NCBI GenBank assembly: GCA_964617105.1
Contig: CAZTWC010000071.1
Span: 1-14,384 of the forward strand
Length of the DNA stretch: 14,384 nt
Source: CAZTWC01 sp964617105 [NCBI: uncultured Myxococcia bacterium]
GTDB lineage: Bacteria > CAZTWC01
Direction of reading: 5' to 3'
This document shows, piece by piece, positions 7,029 to 14,001 of this stretch. Position 1 is the first letter of the stretch, and the number at the start of each line of letters is the position of its first letter. The position numbers were made by a program, and so were the translations under genes. The notes under the pieces were generated by a model, which searched no databases, had not been told where the DNA came from, and saw only the letters and a list, made by a program, of their open reading frames with translations.

Positions 7029-7057
7029 TTGATTTTTTCTGCGAATTTCAATAAATT
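7029..7057 (+). promoter_or_regulatory. Predicted promoter of the aminotransferase-tex group
   Basis: TTGATT (7029-7034) and TAAATT (7052-7057) are separated by 17 bases and lie about 40 bases before the ATG at 7095. Both boxes are moderate matches. This would give the aminotransferases a promoter independent of the interrupted pseudopilin gene. Confidence 0.4.
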
Positions 7058-7094
7058 TACCTGGAAGATGATTTTTGGCTACAGGAGATAACCT

Positions 7095-7976
7095 ATGAGT
7101 ATCCTGGTAAATATTAGTGGTAAATTTTTTAAACGTGATCAAGCGATGATATCGGTCTTTGACCGGGGATTTCTATATGGGGATTCTGTATTCGAAGTAA
7201 TTCGCACTTTTAATGGTAAACCTTTTGCCATGAAGTCGCATCTAAAGCGATTGTCACGATCCCGAGAGTTGACCGGCATGGAGGTGCCATGGGATGACCA
7301 TTTCTTAAGTAGCCAGATAGAAGATTCTATCTCCCGGGCTCAAAATCCAGAATCCTATATCAGACTAATTTTAACTCGCGGACAGGGTGAATTCGGTCTC
7401 CATCCGCGATTGGCCGCTGACCCCCTTTACCTGGTTTTGATTCGCCCCTGGCAGGAGTTTCCGGACTCCTATTATAATCAAGGAGTAAATATTTCTATCT
7501 CTCCAGTAAGGCGTAATTTGGTAACTGCCTTGAATCCCCAGATCAAGTCGGGTAATTACTTGAATAATATTTTGGCTATCCAGCCCAGCGAAAAAAGTCG
7601 GATAATTGAATCGGTTATGCTCGATTACTCTGGTTATTTGACCGAAGGTTCCACCAGCAATATTTTTCTCATAAAAGAGGGAGAAGTGGTTACTCCGCCC
7701 TTGGAGATAGGTCTGTTGCAAGGGATAACCAGGAACGTTGTTTTTGAACTTTGTTCTTATTTGAATATCCCTATCAGAGAGGAGAGATTAGTTTCCCGGG
7801 ATCTGCTTGAGGCGGACGCCGCTTTTATAACCAGCACCCTCAAGGGAATAATGCCGGTTAAGTGTTGCGATGATCAGATAGTGGGAACCGGAGAACCTGG
7901 TCCTATTATCCAGAACCTGCTCAAATATTATCACCGGCTTACCTGGGATCAAGAGAGGTTTGTAGAAATAAATTAA
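7095..7976 (+). CDS. Class IV (BCAT/4-amino-4-deoxychorismate lyase-like) PLP aminotransferase
   Basis: This 293-residue protein belongs to fold-type IV PLP enzymes. MISVFDRGFLYGDSVFEVIR (about 18-37) is the classic family opening. The Schiff-base lysine is Lys151 in KSGNYLNN, Glu184 in LTEGSTSNIFLI contacts the cofactor pyridine nitrogen, and GLLQGITR (206-213) is the phosphate-binding turn. The family includes branched-chain aminotransferase (IlvE), D-amino-acid aminotransferase and aminodeoxychorismate lyase (PabC), which are hard to tell apart by eye. The length suits any of these, and no pab or ilv genes are adjacent. It has an AGGAG site seven bases before its ATG. A class I aminotransferase begins 34 bases downstream, so two transaminases may work in one pathway (inference). 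Confidence 0.9.
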   Translation: MSILVNISGKFFKRDQAMISVFDRGFLYGDSVFEVIRTFNGKPFAMKSHLKRLSRSRELTGMEVPWDDHFLSSQIEDSISRAQNPESYIRLILTRGQGEFGLHPRLAADPLYLVLIRPWQEFPDSYYNQGVNISISPVRRNLVTALNPQIKSGNYLNNILAIQPSEKSRIIESVMLDYSGYLTEGSTSNIFLIKEGEVVTPPLEIGLLQGITRNVVFELCSYLNIPIREERLVSRDLLEADAAFITSTLKGIMPVKCCDDQIVGTGEPGPIIQNLLKYYHRLTWDQERFVEIN

Positions 7977-8010
7977 TGTTCAGTTTTTCGAATTTAAAGG
8001 GAGAAAATCA

Positions 8011-9192
8011 ATGTCGATTTCAAAGGTAATCAAAGAGACCATGAAGCGGTCTTCTTGGATCAGAAAGATGTTTGAAGAGGGAGAGAGGATGAAGGCAGAG
8101 GGTAAACCGGTATACGATTTTTCTCTGGGCAATCCCGATTTGGACCCACCACCGGCGTTTAAAAAAGAGTGGAGTAAATTGCTCAAAGATACACCTCCCG
8201 GTCAGCATCGATACATGACCAACAACGGTTATCCCCAGGTGAGAACAGATATTGCCGATTATTTACATCAGGAGTATCAGTTGGCTTTTAATAACCAGGA
8301 CATTGTTATGACCTGTGGCGCAGCCGGCGGTTTGAATGTGATACTAAAATCCTTGCTGGACCATGATGACCAGGTTATAATCTTTTCACCGTTTTTTGTT
8401 GAGTACAAATTTTATATTGGCAATCATGGCGGCAGTACCGTGGTTTGTCCAACTGATGACAATTTTAATATCTCTTTGGACAACCTGGAGCAGGTTATTA
8501 ATCCCAAAGTAAAGGCTTTAATCATCAACAGCCCCAATAATCCCACTGGTGTTGTTTACAGCCAGGAGACTTTGAAGGAGTTAGGCGCTTTTCTAGAAAA
8601 GAAAGGACGGGAGTATAACCATGAGATCTACTTGATTAGCGATGAACCTTATCGCAAACTGATTTTTGATATGGATAGGTGTCCAAGTATCCTGCCACAT
8701 TATGATAATAGTATAATCATCACCTCTCACTCAAAAGATTTGGGATTGGCAGGAGAGAGAATTGGTTATGTGGCCATCAGTCCTCTTTGTGCTAATCGGG
8801 AGGAAATTTTTGCCGCCGCCACTTTTGCCAACCGGACTCTTGGTTTTGTCAATGCGCCTGCCACCATGCAAAAAATCGTTGGTAAAATTCAGGATGCCTC
8901 GGTAGATGCAGAGATATACCGGAAAAAACGGGATAAACTGCTCTCCTCTTTGCGCCAGGCAGGCTATAACTGTATAACTCCTCAGGGTGCTTTTTACCTT
9001 TTCCCCCAGGTTCCCGTAGGAGATGATATCGCTTTTGTCAAACACTTGCAGTCCTACCGTATTTTGACTGTGCCCGGTTCGGGGTTCGGCAGAGGCGGAT
9101 TTTTCCGGATAGCTTTTTGTGTTGATGATGCAGTCATTGAGGGCTCTTTACCTGGATTTGCCGAAGCTATAAAAACTTTTTCGGTTCAATAA
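8011..9192 (+). CDS. Class I/II PLP-dependent aminotransferase (AspC-like)
   Basis: This 393-residue protein is a cytoplasmic fold-type I aminotransferase, full length for the family. Visible landmarks include DFSLGNPDLDPP near the N-terminus, RYMTNNGYPQVR, and SPNNPTG (174-180), where the second Asn contacts the cofactor. ISDEPYRKL follows, with Asp211 pairing with the pyridine nitrogen. The PLP-binding lysine is Lys242 in SHSKDLGLAGERIGY, and Arg366 in FFRIAF should bind the substrate carboxylate. The closest general relatives are aspartate/tyrosine-type aminotransferases; the amino donor is not predictable. AAAGGGAG lies seven bases before the ATG. It is the middle of three tightly spaced genes (gaps of 34 and 18 bases), with the class IV aminotransferase before and tex after. 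Confidence 0.93.
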   Translation: MSISKVIKETMKRSSWIRKMFEEGERMKAEGKPVYDFSLGNPDLDPPPAFKKEWSKLLKDTPPGQHRYMTNNGYPQVRTDIADYLHQEYQLAFNNQDIVMTCGAAGGLNVILKSLLDHDDQVIIFSPFFVEYKFYIGNHGGSTVVCPTDDNFNISLDNLEQVINPKVKALIINSPNNPTGVVYSQETLKELGAFLEKKGREYNHEIYLISDEPYRKLIFDMDRCPSILPHYDNSIIITSHSKDLGLAGERIGYVAISPLCANREEIFAAATFANRTLGFVNAPATMQKIVGKIQDASVDAEIYRKKRDKLLSSLRQAGYNCITPQGAFYLFPQVPVGDDIAFVKHLQSYRILTVPGSGFGRGGFFRIAFCVDDAVIEGSLPGFAEAIKTFSVQ

Positions 9193-9210
9193 ATTTATAA
9201 GGGATTTATT

Positions 9211-11526
9211 ATGGATTTTCCCCATTTAATTGCCCAGAAGATGGGCCATGTCAATCAAAACAGTGTAGCCAATACCATAAATTTATTGGATGAGGGGGGG
9301 ACAGTGCCCTTTATCGCCAGGTACCGCAAAGAGAAGACCGGTAGTTTGGACGAGAAAGCCATTTTGGATATTCTGGAGTTCTATACCTATTTTAAAGATT
9401 TATGGAACCGGAAAGAGACTATTTTAAAAACCATTGAGAAACAGGATAGATTGACCCCGCAGTTAAGGGAGCAGATCGAGTCCATACTGGATAAGACAGA
9501 ACTGGAAGACCTGTATTTACCTTATAAACCTAAGCGAAAGACCAGGGCCAGTCAGGCCAGAGAAAAAGGACTTACGCCCCTGGCTGAATTTATTATGGCT
9601 CAGGCAATTAAGGAGACTGAGCAGTCTATAGAACAGGAGGCGGCAAACTATTTGGATCCAGAAAAAGGGGTTAAAAGTCTGGATGACGCTCTGGCCGGCG
9701 CCAGGGATATTATTGCCGAATCGGTAGCTGAGCGGGCCGATTTTAGAAAATATGTTCGCGAATTAACTTTGCGAAAGGGAAGGCTGAAAAGCACAGTAAA
9801 AAAGGGAAAAGAGGATTTAAGAAGCAAATTTGAGGACTATTATGATTTTTCTGAGCAAGTTTCCACTATCCCTTCTCATCGGGTACTGGCGGCTTTTAGA
9901 GGTGAAAAGGAGGAGTTTCTCACCCTTTCAGTGCAGACGCCAGAAGATGAGATAATTATCCATTTGGAGGCCGGGGTTATCCTGGCCGGGGAGAGGAATT
10001 CAGGTTTTAGAACCATTTTACAAGATTCCATTGCCGATGCCTATAAACGATTGATGGCCCCATCCATTGCTAATGATATCAGGGCAGAGTTGAAGAAGCG
10101 GGCCGAAGCATCAGCTATGGATGTTTTTGCAGAAAATACCCGCAACCTGTTGCTTCAACCACCTATGGGCGGCCGGCGGGTACTGGCCATTGATCCTGGT
10201 TTGCGCACCGGCAGCAAGGTGGTGCTGCTCGATGAAACCGGCAAATTTCTTCGCCAGACAGTACTTTTTTTTACCCACTCAGGCCGCAAAGCCAAAGAAG
10301 CGGAAAAAATGCTTAAGGAGCTTATTTATGAATACCAGGTTGAGGTGATAGCCGTTGGTAACGGTACCGGCAGCCGGGAGGCGACCTCTTTTGTTAAGCG
10401 GGTTTTAGGCGTAAATCATATCAGCGATATTCCCTGTGTAGTGGTCAACGAATCGGGGGCTAGCGTATATAGCGCCTCAGAGGTAGCCAGAGAAGAATTT
10501 CCCCGCCTGGATATCACCGCCAGAGGATCTATCAGCATCGGCCGGCGATTAATGGACCCCCTGGCAGAGTTGGTAAAAATCGACCCCAAATCTATCGGGG
10601 TGGGGCAATACCAGTATGATGTAAATCAGGGGCTGCTAAAAAAACGGCTCGATCAGGTAGTGGAATCTTGCGTTAATTACGTGGGCGTGGACCTGAATAC
10701 CTCCAGCGTGCAACTACTTAAATATGTGGCTGGGATCAATAAGGCTCAGGCTGCCAATATTATAAACTATCGTCAACAAAGAGGAGTTTTTACCAATAAA
10801 ACCATGTTGCTGCAGGTTCCCAAATTTGGGGAAAAGAGTTTTGAGCAAGCCGCCGGTTTTTTAAGGATCAGGAATGGGGATTCCCCGCTGGACAACACCG
10901 CAGTTCATCCGGAAACTTATCCATTGGTAGAAAAGATGGCTTTTGACGGCAATATTTCGGTGCCAGAGTTGATTGGCAACCAAAACTACCTGGACTCGGT
11001 GGATGTGGAAAAATATGTCACCAGCCAGGTGGGGTTACCCACCGTCAGGGATATTATTACCGAGTTGAAACAACCGGGCCGGGACCCTCGTCAGAAGTTT
11101 GAGCCGCCCCCTTTTGAAGAGGGGGTAACCCAGATGTCTCATTTGAAAGAGGGGATGGCATTAAATGGAATAGTAACCAATGTGACCGATTTTGGTGCTT
11201 TTGTGGATTTGGGAGTTCACCAGGACGGTTTGGTACATAAATCAAATATGGCGGATTATTTTGTCAGCCGGCCGGCGGAAGTGGTAAAGGTTGGCGAAGT
11301 GGTGGCGGTCAAAGTGCTGGAGGTGGATCTGGAGCGCAAACGGATATCTCTTACTATGCGTGATGTTGATGCCCAAAAAGCGGTGGTGCCGGAAGATAAA
11401 ATAGGCAAGGGTTCCAAATTCAACAAAAAGGGTGATAAAAAGGGTGACAAAAAGGGAAAAAAAGCGGCCAGGGGAGGATATGCCAACCGGCCTTTTGCCG
11501 ATTTGCTAGGTAAGTTGAAATCATAA
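9211..11526 (+). CDS. tex: Tex, S1-domain RNA-binding transcription accessory protein
   Basis: This 771-residue protein is full length for Tex. The N-terminal helical domain opens with a conserved VPFIARYRKEKTGSLDE and LYLPYKPKRKTRA. A YqgF/RNase H-like domain starts near 320, with VLAIDPGLRTGSKV carrying Asp328. A helix-hairpin-helix region follows (around 490-570; SCVNYVGVDLNTSS, then AANIINYR). The S1 RNA-binding domain spans about 642-718 (GIVTNVTDFGAFVDLGVHQDGLVH). After the S1 domain there is a very basic Lys/Gly tail with a three-fold KKGDKKGDKKGKK, then GGYANRPFADLLGKL at the end. Tex binds nucleic acids and affects gene expression and stress tolerance in other bacteria. AAGGGA precedes the ATG, 18 bases after the aminotransferase stop. 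Confidence 0.97.
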   Translation: MDFPHLIAQKMGHVNQNSVANTINLLDEGGTVPFIARYRKEKTGSLDEKAILDILEFYTYFKDLWNRKETILKTIEKQDRLTPQLREQIESILDKTELEDLYLPYKPKRKTRASQAREKGLTPLAEFIMAQAIKETEQSIEQEAANYLDPEKGVKSLDDALAGARDIIAESVAERADFRKYVRELTLRKGRLKSTVKKGKEDLRSKFEDYYDFSEQVSTIPSHRVLAAFRGEKEEFLTLSVQTPEDEIIIHLEAGVILAGERNSGFRTILQDSIADAYKRLMAPSIANDIRAELKKRAEASAMDVFAENTRNLLLQPPMGGRRVLAIDPGLRTGSKVVLLDETGKFLRQTVLFFTHSGRKAKEAEKMLKELIYEYQVEVIAVGNGTGSREATSFVKRVLGVNHISDIPCVVVNESGASVYSASEVAREEFPRLDITARGSISIGRRLMDPLAELVKIDPKSIGVGQYQYDVNQGLLKKRLDQVVESCVNYVGVDLNTSSVQLLKYVAGINKAQAANIINYRQQRGVFTNKTMLLQVPKFGEKSFEQAAGFLRIRNGDSPLDNTAVHPETYPLVEKMAFDGNISVPELIGNQNYLDSVDVEKYVTSQVGLPTVRDIITELKQPGRDPRQKFEPPPFEEGVTQMSHLKEGMALNGIVTNVTDFGAFVDLGVHQDGLVHKSNMADYFVSRPAEVVKVGEVVAVKVLEVDLERKRISLTMRDVDAQKAVVPEDKIGKGSKFNKKGDKKGDKKGKKAARGGYANRPFADLLGKLKS

Positions 11527-11527
11527 A

Positions 11528-11556
11528 TTGACTTTTTAAATAAGCGGAGATAATAT
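11528..11556 (+). promoter_or_regulatory. Predicted promoter of the outer-membrane-like protein gene
   Basis: TTGACT (11528-11533) and TAATAT (11551-11556), separated by 17 bases, form a good sigma-70-type promoter beginning two bases after the tex stop. Transcription would start near 11563, about 43 bases before the ATG. No terminator hairpin follows tex, so readthrough is also possible. Confidence 0.5.
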
Positions 11557-11605
11557 AACCTACACTCAGCAATTATAAAAGGATAGGATTTTTGGAGAAA
11601 AAACA

Positions 11606-12550
11606 ATGAAATCAACTGTTAAGTACTACCTGGCCTTTTTAGTAACTCCCATATTGTTACTGGTTTTGACGTTCCCTGTTTATGCCAATAAAAATGATAT
11701 CCATTTACGGATGCTGGTTCGTCCCACCCCGGACCAAGTCCCTCAGATACCTAATTATTTGGGTAACTATAATTTGGAAAGCCACGATAAATTCAAGTCG
11801 CTGATAAACGAGTTGGGGATGGTCTTTAGTCCTAAATTTTTAGCCCCAGCCACCACTCTTGGTTTAAACGGCTTTGCGGTGGGGATGAGTTTCTCATTTA
11901 ATAATATTAACAACACCGCCGACTATTGGCAGGTAACAGAATCTGTTTTTTCCAACAAAAAACCATCCTCTGTTTTGACTACTATGCAGATGAGCATGCG
12001 CAAGGGATTGCCCCTGAGTTTCGAAGTGGAAACCACTTTTACCAACCTTCTTTATAGCAATATGTACGCAGTGGGTGGTAGTTTGAAGTGGAGTTTGAAC
12101 GAAGGTTTTTACATGATACCCGATTTCGCTGTACGAGGCAGTATCAACACTTTGATGAGTTCCAGGGATATTATGCTTACCACCGCAGGATTTGACCTGA
12201 CCGCTTCTAAACAGTGGAGTTTTCTAGGTATAATTTCTATTGCCCCTTATGCCGGTTACAACCTGTTAGGAGTAGATGCTTACTCCAAACTGATAGATCC
12301 TACTCCCGAGAGAAGCGATGACGGTAACGAGGAAATGCCCGACACCGAAGAAAAATGGGATGAAGATTGGAAAGCCGACAAAAAAGCTGGCGATTTTGTC
12401 TTTCGGCGGGAAAGCATGGGCAATAACCTGCATCAACGCGCTTTTGTAGGCCTGATGTTTAAAGTACTCTTTGTATCTTTAACCATGGACGGTAGTTTTT
12501 CCAGCAATTCGATGCGTGCATATAATGTGAAGCTAGCCTTCGATTTCTGA
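11606..12550 (+). CDS. Secreted protein, probable outer-membrane beta-barrel; function unknown
   Basis: This 314-residue protein is not one I recognise. It has a clear Sec signal peptide (basic start, hydrophobic FLVTPILLLVLTFPV core, VYA|NK cleavage near 27). The mature part has many alternating hydrophobic/polar segments, such as TTLGLNGFAVGMSFSF, MYAVGGSLKWSL and IISIAPYAGYNLLGV, as in transmembrane beta-strands. It ends in NVKLAFDF, with the terminal Phe that outer-membrane proteins use for BAM-dependent assembly. A strongly acidic, charged loop lies around residues 230-262. GGAG lies eight bases before the ATG, and a promoter precedes it. No related export or pilus genes are adjacent. 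The outer-membrane call is an inference from composition and the last residues. Confidence 0.75.
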   Translation: MKSTVKYYLAFLVTPILLLVLTFPVYANKNDIHLRMLVRPTPDQVPQIPNYLGNYNLESHDKFKSLINELGMVFSPKFLAPATTLGLNGFAVGMSFSFNNINNTADYWQVTESVFSNKKPSSVLTTMQMSMRKGLPLSFEVETTFTNLLYSNMYAVGGSLKWSLNEGFYMIPDFAVRGSINTLMSSRDIMLTTAGFDLTASKQWSFLGIISIAPYAGYNLLGVDAYSKLIDPTPERSDDGNEEMPDTEEKWDEDWKADKKAGDFVFRRESMGNNLHQRAFVGLMFKVLFVSLTMDGSFSSNSMRAYNVKLAFDF

Positions 12551-12709
12551 GTTCCGATAACTGCACATCTGCGGACGCCGACGTAGGAGGTGATCCCTTT
12601 AGGGACGTTGCCTTTCGTCATTTAATCCTCGACGTATTAGCATACGCCTGCGGTTAAATGACTTCAGGCGCCTTGCATCTGCACAGTTCTCGAAACTCAG
12701 AGAGTTCCG
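12549..12709 (-). repeat. Structured intergenic element, copy 2, with anti-SD-like segment
   Basis: This element fills the second convergent gap, between the outer-membrane-like gene and rluD. Imperfect inverted ends, GAGTTCCGATAACTG (12549-12563) and CAGTTCTCGAAACTC (12684-12698), match at 13 of 15 positions. The sequence GAGTTCCG also recurs at 12702-12709 in direct orientation. Read on the minus strand, GTCATTTAA and TTAAATGAC pair perfectly (12662-12654 with 12625-12617). They enclose CCGCAG (12653-12648), hairpin GCGTAT-GCTA-ATACGT (12647-12632) and CGAGGA (12631-12626), the same order and flanks as copy 1. Outside, GCCT/AGGC extend the stem across a GAA/GAA internal loop. Further on is a TCCCT-TT-AGGGA hairpin (12594-12605). 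The plus-strand AGGAGGTGATCC at 12585-12596 is complementary to the 16S rRNA 3' end. Confidence 0.75.
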
Positions 12710-12716
12710 GTTGTCT

Positions 12717-13670
12717 TTAGGAGAAGTTCTTTTCCAGATATTCTAGTGCATCATGATAATCTTGTGGTAGGGGGGCGCTGATTTTTATTGGCTCTTCTGT
12801 GCCTGGGTGTATAAACTCTATGCTCAGCGCATGCAATGCCAGCCTCTCCATGGTCTTTTTCAAACCATTAAACTCTTTTTTACGATAAAATCTGGCCAGG
12901 CGTCTCTGGCCATATAGGCTGTCTGACAGTAATGGAAACAGGTGTTCACAACAGTGGACCCGGATTTGGTGGGTTCGACCGGTCTGAGGGCGCACCTCTA
13001 GTTCAGTCACCCCGGCAAAACGCCTTTTTACTTGCCATAGAGTATGAGCCTGGCGCCCTTTCTCCACCCGGGAAGAGAATAGTTTACGTTCTTTGGGATG
13101 CCGGTCAAAAAAAGAGATTATCTCCCCCTGGTTATCTTTCACAGCGCCCGCCACCAGGCATAGATAGGTTTTTTTTATTTGCCGCTGGGAAAACAGGTTG
13201 GAAAGCCGTAGGTGAGTGGGGTCGTTTTTGCTTACCAGGATCACTCCGCTGGTTTCTCTATCCAGACGGTGGACAATGCCGGGACGTAATTTGCCGCCAA
13301 TACCGGACAGATCCCGGCAATGGAAAAGCAGGGCATTGACCAGGGTGCCTAAGTGGTGCCCTACCGCCGGATGGACCACCATGCCAGCGGGTTTGTTAAT
13401 AGCGATTATATCTTTATCCTCAAACAAGATTTCCAGGGGCAAATCTTGTGATATGGCCTCCAGAGGTTCTGGATCAGGGATAGTAACCGTAATTTGTTGC
13501 CCCGGGCTCAGGGAGGATGATGGCCTGGCCTTACGTCCTTGTATCAACACTTTACCTGCCAGAATGAGTTTTTTACCAAAAGATCTGCTCAACTGAGGGC
13601 AGTTTTGAGCCACAAACTGGTCCAGCCGGCCGTTATAGTTATCATTGACTGTAAATTTAACAATTTCCAT
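12717..13670 (-). CDS. rluD: RluD/RluA-family 23S rRNA pseudouridine synthase
   Basis: This 317-residue protein isomerises uridine to pseudouridine, in RluD at the helix 69 positions of 23S rRNA. Residues about 1-75 form an S4 RNA-binding domain (GRLDQFVAQNCPQLSRSFGKKLI). The catalytic motif is GIVHRLDRETSGVILVSK with catalytic Asp137. It is preceded by INKPAGMVVHPAVG and followed by KKTYLCLVAG and RTHQIRVHC, all family hallmarks. The length and presence of the S4 domain fit RluD, though RluC-like members share these, so the target site is inferred. No convincing ribosome site lies before the ATG, and a promoter on the minus strand at 13744-13772 is likely. It converges with the outer-membrane-like gene across copy 2 of the structured element. 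Confidence 0.9.
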   Translation of the reverse strand: MEIVKFTVNDNYNGRLDQFVAQNCPQLSRSFGKKLILAGKVLIQGRKARPSSSLSPGQQITVTIPDPEPLEAISQDLPLEILFEDKDIIAINKPAGMVVHPAVGHHLGTLVNALLFHCRDLSGIGGKLRPGIVHRLDRETSGVILVSKNDPTHLRLSNLFSQRQIKKTYLCLVAGAVKDNQGEIISFFDRHPKERKLFSSRVEKGRQAHTLWQVKRRFAGVTELEVRPQTGRTHQIRVHCCEHLFPLLSDSLYGQRRLARFYRKKEFNGLKKTMERLALHALSIEFIHPGTEEPIKISAPLPQDYHDALEYLEKNFS

Positions 13671-13743
13671 TTTAGCAACCGGTCTATTTATGATCTCTTC
13701 CTGAAAAGTCGCCAGACGTCATGCTGCCAACGAAGATTGATTA

Positions 13744-13772
13744 TTTATAATACCAATGGAGTATAATATCAA
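13744..13772 (-). promoter_or_regulatory. Predicted rluD promoter
   Basis: On the minus strand, TTGATA (13772-13767) and TATAAA (13749-13744) are exactly 17 bases apart. Transcription would start near 13737, leaving about 66 bases before the ATG. On the plus strand TTGATT (13737-13742) and a consensus TATAAT (13762-13767), 19 bases apart, overlap it and could drive a rightward transcript. Confidence 0.5.
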
Positions 13773-13801
13773 CTGATTTTCGGCACCACCTGTCCAGTGC
13801 G

Positions 13802-13833
13802 CCCGAAGGAAGTGCCCTGGGGGGGCACCCGGG
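13802..13833 (+). promoter_or_regulatory. GC-rich nested inverted repeat, function unknown
   Basis: GTGCCC (13812-13817) and GGGCAC (13823-13828) flank a TGGGG loop, and CCCG (13802-13805) with CGGG (13830-13833) can close an outer stem. GTGC at 13797-13800 could compete for the same partner. It stands out from AT-rich surroundings. No T-tract follows, so it is not a standard terminator. It is the main unexplained structure in the gene-free 13671-14001 stretch, which otherwise holds predicted promoters and a short leader. Confidence 0.45.
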
Positions 13834-13887
13834 TTGGTTTCGAGGTTGAAATTTGCCACAAGTAGAAATACTTATCTGGCTTTGCTA

Positions 13888-13915
13888 TTGACATTTAATG
13901 AAAAAGCGATAATAA
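13888..13915 (+). promoter_or_regulatory. Predicted promoter of the aspartate kinase gene
   Basis: A consensus TTGACA (13888-13893) and TAATAA (13910-13915) lie 16 bases apart. Transcription would start near 13922, giving a leader of about 80 bases before the ATG at 14002. GATAAT, two bases earlier, is an alternative with a short spacer. Confidence 0.5.
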
Positions 13916-13977
13916 AGACTCATCTTGATTTTTTGATAGCCCGGGCCGGAGAGCGGGTATGGACAAAATGGTAAACA

Positions 13978-13990
13978 CCTTTGATAAAGG
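13978..13990 (+). promoter_or_regulatory. Small hairpin covering the aspartate kinase ribosome site
   Basis: CCTTT and AAAGG flank a GAT loop; the second arm is most of the Shine-Dalgarno AAAGGA (13986-13991), ten bases before the ATG. Folding would hide the ribosome site. Upstream in the same leader, GCCCG and CGGGT around 13940-13960 may form another stem. No known lysine riboswitch architecture is visible. Confidence 0.35.
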
Positions 13991-14001
13991 AAAATATATT
14001 C

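Noticed and set aside
11425-11466. Tandem repeat of AAAAAGGGTGA units.
   Set aside because: It encodes the Lys/Gly-rich tail of Tex, common at the end of Tex proteins, and needs no separate explanation.
12585-12662. Fragment of a 16S rRNA gene, because of GGATCACCTCCT on one strand and CCTGCGGTT on the other.
   Set aside because: The two matches are on opposite strands and in the wrong order, and the bases around them do not resemble 16S rRNA helix 44/45.
12932-13339. Open frame of 135 codons on the plus strand opposite rluD.
   Set aside because: It is Pro/Gly/Arg-rich antisense reading of conserved RluD motifs, with no independent support.
13790-13835. Small SRP RNA, because of GAAGGAAG followed by GC-rich pairing.
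   Set aside because: The conserved GTCAGG and GGAAGGAAGCAGC core of SRP RNA is absent and the loop geometry does not fit.
13922-14001. Lysine riboswitch before the aspartate kinase gene.
   Set aside because: The leader is about 80 bases, much shorter than the roughly 170-base lysine aptamer, and shows none of its conserved helices that I can recognise.
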